From positions 1 to 11,945 of the forward strand of contig DLOO01000035.1 of NCBI GenBank assembly GCA_002479645.1: 11,945 nucleotides of DNA. The letters are read 5' to 3'. The notes under the pieces were generated by a model. The model saw only the letters and a program-made list of their open reading frames with translations, did no database searches and was not told the DNA's origin. The position numbers and the translations under genes were made by a program. Below, piece by piece: positions 8,773 through 11,945 of this stretch (position 1 is its first letter; each line of letters opens with the position of its first letter). The stretch is from Lachnoclostridium sp. UBA7482 (GTDB taxonomy: Bacteria > Bacillota > Clostridia > Lachnospirales > Lachnospiraceae).

Positions 8773-10440
8773 ATGCAGGGAAATTTCTTTTGCGAGGGCG
8801 TTGAAAAGGCTCCGCAGCGTTCTTTATTTAATGCATTAGGATTAACCAAGGAAGAGATGAATCGTCCCCTGGTCGGAATTGTATCCTCCTACAATGAGAT
8901 TGTTCCGGGCCATATGAATATTGATAAGATTGTGGATGCCGTTAAGCTCGGCGTTGCCATGGGCGGCGGTACTCCGATTGTTTTCCCGGCAATTGCGGTT
9001 TGTGATGGTATTGCCATGGGACATACCGGTATGAAGTACTCCTTGGTTACCAGAGACCTGATTGCGGATTCCACGGAGTGTATGGCTTTGGCACACCATT
9101 TTGACGCCTTGGTTATGATTCCGAATTGCGACAAGAATGTACCCGGTCTTTTGATGGCTGCTGCACGAATCAATGTACCGACTATTTTCGTCAGCGGCGG
9201 TCCGATGCTCGCCGGCCATGTAAAAGGAAAGAAGACCAGTCTTTCCAGTATGTTTGAGGCAGTCGGCGCTTATACAAACGGGAAAATGAGTGCGGAGGAC
9301 GTCGAGGATTACGAATGCCACGCATGTCCGACCTGTGGTTCCTGCTCCGGTATGTATACGGCGAACTCCATGAACTGTCTGACGGAGGTACTCGGTATGG
9401 GACTTCGCGGAAACGGTACGATTCCGGCGGTTTATTCCGAGCGTATTCAGCTTGCAAAGCAGGCAGGTATGCAGGTAATGGAGCTTTACCGTAAGAACAT
9501 CCGTCCGCTTGATATTATGACTGAGAAGGCATTTTACAATGCGTTGACCGCAGATATGGCAATCGGCTGCTCCACCAACAGTATGCTGCATTTGCCGGCA
9601 ATTGCCAATGAGTGCGGCATTCGTCTGAATCTGGAGATGGCAAATGAAATCAGTGCCAAGACTCCGAACCTCTGTCATTTGGCTCCTGCGGGACACACCT
9701 ATATGGAGGACCTCAACGAGGCCGGCGGTGTGTATGCGGTTTTGAAGGAGCTTAGCAAGAAGAATTTGATTCATACTGATTGCATGACTTGTACCGGCAA
9801 GACCGTTGCAGAGAATATTGCGCCGGTTCAGAATAAAGATACCGAAACGATTCGTCCGATTGACAATCCGTTCAGCGCAACCGGCGGTATCGCAGTCCTT
9901 AAAGGGAACCTGGCGGAGAACGGCTGTGTTGTTAAGCGCAGCGCCGTAGCGCAGGAGATGCTTGTTCATACCGGTCCGGCACGCGTATTTAACAGCGAGG
10001 AAGAGGCGATTGCGGTTATTTATGCCGGTGGAATCAAGGCGGGAGACGTTGTTGTTATCCGTTATGAAGGTCCTGCAGGCGGTCCGGGTATGAGAGAGAT
10101 GCTTTCCCCGACCTCTGCGATTGCAGGTGCAGGCCTTGATAAGGAGGTGGCATTGATTACCGACGGTCGTTTCAGCGGCGCAACCCGCGGTGCGGCAATC
10201 GGACATATCTCTCCGGAGGCAGTAAACGGCGGAACAATCGCTTACGTAAAAGACGGCGATATGATTTCCATCAATATTCCGGAATACAAGATTACTCTGG
10301 AAGTTTCCGACGAGGAGGTGGCAGAGCGCAGGGCAGCCATGCCGATTCTTAGGAAAACCGGTATCAAGGGTTACTTGAAACGCTATGCGGACAATGTGTC
10401 GGCAGCGGATACCGGAGCGATTATCAATCATTTGGATTGA
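8773..10440 (+). CDS. ilvD: Dihydroxyacid dehydratase
   Basis: IlvD dehydrates 2,3-dihydroxyisovalerate and 2,3-dihydroxy-3-methylvalerate to the 2-keto acids, using an Fe-S cluster and Mg. From the ATG at 8773 it has 555 residues, the normal length. Visible motifs are VCDGIAMGH (C77), PNCDK (C119, K121), CPTCGSCSG (C185, C188, C191) and [10 protein letters not shown] with S468, the probable catalytic serine. At the first cysteine position of the [2Fe-2S] subclass ('PCN') this protein has VPGH, as the oxygen-labile E. coli enzyme does, which suits an anaerobe. The final cluster type is inference. It appears to have its own promoter after the ilvC terminator, and it is followed 21 bases later by the DUF815 ATPase gene. 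Confidence 0.97.
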   Translation: MQGNFFCEGVEKAPQRSLFNALGLTKEEMNRPLVGIVSSYNEIVPGHMNIDKIVDAVKLGVAMGGGTPIVFPAIAVCDGIAMGHTGMKYSLVTRDLIADSTECMALAHHFDALVMIPNCDKNVPGLLMAAARINVPTIFVSGGPMLAGHVKGKKTSLSSMFEAVGAYTNGKMSAEDVEDYECHACPTCGSCSGMYTANSMNCLTEVLGMGLRGNGTIPAVYSERIQLAKQAGMQVMELYRKNIRPLDIMTEKAFYNALTADMAIGCSTNSMLHLPAIANECGIRLNLEMANEISAKTPNLCHLAPAGHTYMEDLNEAGGVYAVLKELSKKNLIHTDCMTCTGKTVAENIAPVQNKDTETIRPIDNPFSATGGIAVLKGNLAENGCVVKRSAVAQEMLVHTGPARVFNSEEEAIAVIYAGGIKAGDVVVIRYEGPAGGPGMREMLSPTSAIAGAGLDKEVALITDGRFSGATRGAAIGHISPEAVNGGTIAYVKDGDMISINIPEYKITLEVSDEEVAERRAAMPILRKTGIKGYLKRYADNVSAADTGAIINHLD

Positions 10441-10461
10441 TTTACAAGGAGCATATGCGAA

Positions 10462-11646
10462 ATGAATCGTAAGGAATTATGCTATGGATTAAATTCGCTT
10501 GTTGTATTTCGCGGGGTGCGGAAGCACCCGGTAATACAGGCGTTGGAGAAGCTTTTGACGGCGCCGGAGGGGGACGCCCTGGGAATTATAAGGGATTATG
10601 CGGAATTTGTCAGCAATTTGTATGCATACGGTGAGAACTGGAGCGAATGTCTTCTGGCAATCTTACTTCAAGATGAAAATCCCTACATTATCCGGCATGC
10701 ACAGAAAAAAGAGGTCAGCCGGTTGATGGAGGAGTGTGTTCGTCAGGAATTGCGCTTTTTCCGGACACTGTCGCTCGTAACGACAAAGGAGCTTACCGAG
10801 GACGCAGGATACGAAGGGTATTTGCCGCGCTACGAGGTTCGGGAGATGGATTTTCTCGGCGCATATCTGAGCCGCGTCGCCAATCTTGACCGCTATGGTT
10901 ACGGACTTTACTCGCAGTACACGATGTTCATGGTTCAGGACGGCGAGGTAGTGCCGGTTCGCTATCCGGATGAAACTAAGCTCAGCGATTTGATTGGATA
11001 CGAGAGAGAGCGAGGGGAAGTAATTGCCAATACCGAGGCGCTTCTGTGCGGGAAGCCGGCACAGAATGCACTGCTTACCGGAGATGCCGGTACCGGCAAA
11101 TCCTCAACGATTAAGGCGATTGTAAATGCATATGCGAACCGCGGACTGCGCCTGATCGAGGTCAATAAGGAGCAGCTTCGTGATATTCCGAGAATCATCG
11201 ACAGTATCAGCAGAAATCCGCTGAAATTCATTCTGTTCATTGACGACCTGTCCTTTTCCTCCGATGACGACTGCTTCGGAGCACTGAAGGCGACACTGGA
11301 AGGCTCGGTGGCAGCGCGTGCAAATAATCTGGTCATTTATGCGACAAGTAATCGCAGACACCTGATTCGGGAGCAGTTTTCGGATCGTGAGGGCGATGAT
11401 ATTCATCGCAATGATACGATGCAGCAGCTTCTTTCGTTATCCGCACGCTTCGGTCTTAAAGTAACCTTCTCAAGACCGGAAAAGAAGGACTATCTCTATA
11501 TTGTCAGAGAGCTTGCCAAGGCTCACAATATTACCATGGACGAGCAGCAGCTCGAGAGTCGTGCGGAAGTATTTGCTATGGCAGGAAGCGGGCGGTCACC
11601 GAGAACCGCAAAGCAGTTTATTGAAACAGTAAAGAACGAACTGTAA
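10462..11646 (+). CDS. DUF815-family AAA+ ATPase of unknown function
   Basis: This is a cytoplasmic P-loop ATPase of 394 residues without a signal peptide or membrane segment. The N-terminal 190 residues are mostly helical-looking with no motif I recognise. The AAA+ module then shows Walker A GDAGTGKSS (207-215), Walker B FILFIDDL (256-263), sensor 1 ATSN (294-297) and a sensor-2-like GRSPRTAKQF (R381). The overall pattern (YERERGEVIANTEALL before Walker A, EVNKEQLRDIP and LSFSSDDDCF around Walker B) is what I know from the DUF815 family, whose biological role is not established. AAGGAG at 10446-10451 is 10 bases before the ATG, and the gene is 21 bases after ilvD, so it is probably co-transcribed. 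This does not prove a role in amino acid synthesis. No effector domain or partner nuclease lies beside it. Confidence 0.82.
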   Translation: MNRKELCYGLNSLVVFRGVRKHPVIQALEKLLTAPEGDALGIIRDYAEFVSNLYAYGENWSECLLAILLQDENPYIIRHAQKKEVSRLMEECVRQELRFFRTLSLVTTKELTEDAGYEGYLPRYEVREMDFLGAYLSRVANLDRYGYGLYSQYTMFMVQDGEVVPVRYPDETKLSDLIGYERERGEVIANTEALLCGKPAQNALLTGDAGTGKSSTIKAIVNAYANRGLRLIEVNKEQLRDIPRIIDSISRNPLKFILFIDDLSFSSDDDCFGALKATLEGSVAARANNLVIYATSNRRHLIREQFSDREGDDIHRNDTMQQLLSLSARFGLKVTFSRPEKKDYLYIVRELAKAHNITMDEQQLESRAEVFAMAGSGRSPRTAKQFIETVKNEL

Positions 11647-11682
11647 TTGCCGGGTTGTTTTTAGAACAAAATCCGAAATCGC

Positions 11683-11700
11683 GGAAATTCTGTAATTTCC
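11683..11700. repeat. Inverted repeat just upstream of the tRNA-Trp promoter
   Basis: GGAAATT (11683-11689) and AATTTCC (11694-11700) form a perfect 7-bp stem with a 4-base CTGT loop, ending 2 bases before the -35 box. It has no T tract, so it is not a standard terminator for the DUF815 gene. It could be a weak terminator, an operator, or chance in AT-rich DNA. The rest of 11647-11682 shows nothing clear. Confidence 0.45.
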
Positions 11701-11702
11701 TG

Positions 11703-11731
11703 TTGACATTTGTGCTGTAGTATAGTACAAT
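11703..11731 (+). promoter_or_regulatory. Strong promoter of the tRNA-Trp gene
   Basis: A perfect TTGACA (11703-11708) is followed after exactly 17 bases by TACAAT (11726-11731; 5 of 6 matches). This is the expected strength for a stable RNA gene. The predicted transcript starts near 11738, about 29 bases before the mature tRNA 5' end, leaving a short leader for RNase P to remove. Confidence 0.82.
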
Positions 11732-11766
11732 AACTCTCGGTTTGAGGGAACTCGAATCGAGTAGAT

Positions 11767-11839
11767 AGGGGTATAGTTCAGCTGGTAGAATAACGGTCTC
11801 CAAAACCGCAGGTCGTGGGTTCAAATCCTACTGCCCCTG
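11767..11839 (+). tRNA. tRNA-Trp, anticodon CCA
   Basis: A 73-nt cloverleaf is evident. The acceptor arms AGGGGTA and TGCCCCT pair over 7 bp with one T-G wobble. The D arm is GTTC/GAAT with an 8-base loop containing GG. The anticodon loop CTCCAAA has CCA at 11800-11802, and the T arm is GTGGG/CCTAC around TTCAAAT. The discriminator is G73 (11839), the base required for tryptophan identity in bacteria. The 3' CCA is not encoded (GGTAA follows), so it must be added by a nucleotidyltransferase. The outermost anticodon-stem pair is A27-C43, a mismatch, while the other four pairs are sound. A single-gene transcription unit is implied by the adjacent promoter and terminator. Confidence 0.95.
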
Positions 11840-11842
11840 GGT

Positions 11843-11875
11843 AAGCCACAGACATTGGTTGTCTGTGGCTTTTTT
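11843..11875 (+). terminator. Intrinsic terminator of the tRNA-Trp gene
   Basis: AAGCCACAGACA (11843-11854) pairs with TGTCTGTGGCTT (11860-11871) over 12 bp around a 5-base loop TTGGT. A run of T continues to 11875. It starts 3 bases after the mature tRNA end and is a very strong Rho-independent terminator. Confidence 0.9.
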
Positions 11876-11904
11876 CCTGTATGGGGTTCCCATACAGGAA
11901 AAAA
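11870..11904. repeat. 16-bp inverted repeat overlapping the tRNA terminator tail
   Basis: TTTTTTCCTGTATGGG (11870-11885) is perfectly complementary to CCCATACAGGAAAAAA (11889-11904) with a 3-base GTT spacer. Its six T residues are the U tract of the tRNA terminator. The T run precedes the stem and the A run follows it on both strands, which is the reverse of a bidirectional terminator. I do not know its function. Bases 11905-11945 beyond it show no gene start I can support. Confidence 0.8.
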
Positions 11905-11945
11905 TAGATGCGCACTCGCGCGTAAGGAAATTAGCCGATAAATCG

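Noticed and set aside
8842..10431. A 529-codon open frame on the minus strand opposite ilvD (and similar long antisense frames opposite leuA and ilvC)
   Set aside because: The plus-strand genes have full family motifs. The antisense frames resemble no protein I know, are rich in Cys, His and Arg, and arise from codon bias of the real genes.
10455..10472. A 5-codon ATG frame overlapping the DUF815 start
   Set aside because: It is only 3 bases from the ribosome binding site and stops at once. The ATG at 10462 opens the full ATPase.
11905..11945. The start of a new gene (for example secE, often after tRNA-Trp) at the right edge
   Set aside because: The only ATG (near 11908) runs into a stop after five codons, and no promoter or ribosome binding site with a following start is present before the window ends.

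Overview
The window looks like chromosomal housekeeping DNA from an anaerobic Firmicute, most likely a clostridium of the Lachnospiraceae type. The inference rests on four things: the clpC-radA pairing, strong AGGAGG-type ribosome binding sites, protein sequences that read like clostridial family members (a 553-residue type-2 LeuA, an IlvC with a short cofactor loop, an IlvD of the 'VPGH' type), and intermediate base composition. No marker gene fixes the genus. All nine protein genes and the single tRNA gene lie on the plus strand, and no stretch longer than 300 bases lacks a gene.

Bases 1-3579 hold the end of a stress and repair gene run. It contains the C-terminal part of the Clp protease unfoldase ClpC, the complete recombination and repair ATPase RadA, and a secreted lipoprotein with an SH3-like domain and an M14 carboxypeptidase fold. 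Key catalytic residues of that fold are replaced, so it is probably a pseudo-peptidase. A hairpin terminator closes the run.

Bases 3612-11646 hold the branched-chain amino acid block leuA-ilvB-ilvN-ilvC, then ilvD, then a DUF815 AAA+ ATPase. Acetolactate synthase (ilvBN), ketol-acid reductoisomerase (ilvC) and dihydroxyacid dehydratase (ilvD) perform the three shared steps towards valine and isoleucine. LeuA diverts 2-ketoisovalerate to leucine. The genes leuB, leuC and leuD and the final transaminase are not here. leuA has its own promoter with a leader of about 30 nt, too short for a T-box. leuA-ilvB-ilvN are packed with a 2-nt gap and a 1-nt overlap. Between ilvC and ilvD there is a strong hairpin terminator followed by a separate promoter, so the block seems to be two transcription units: leuA-ilvBNC and ilvD-DUF815.

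Bases 11647-11945 hold a tRNA-Trp(CCA) gene with a near-consensus promoter and a strong terminator. A second, longer inverted repeat overlaps the terminator's T tract. The last 40 bases show nothing I can call.

I found no mobile element, CRISPR array, defence system or biosynthetic novelty. The least ordinary items are the catalytically degenerate M14 lipoprotein, the DUF815 ATPase attached to the ilvD unit, the terminator-promoter break inside the pathway, and the nested hairpins after the tRNA.
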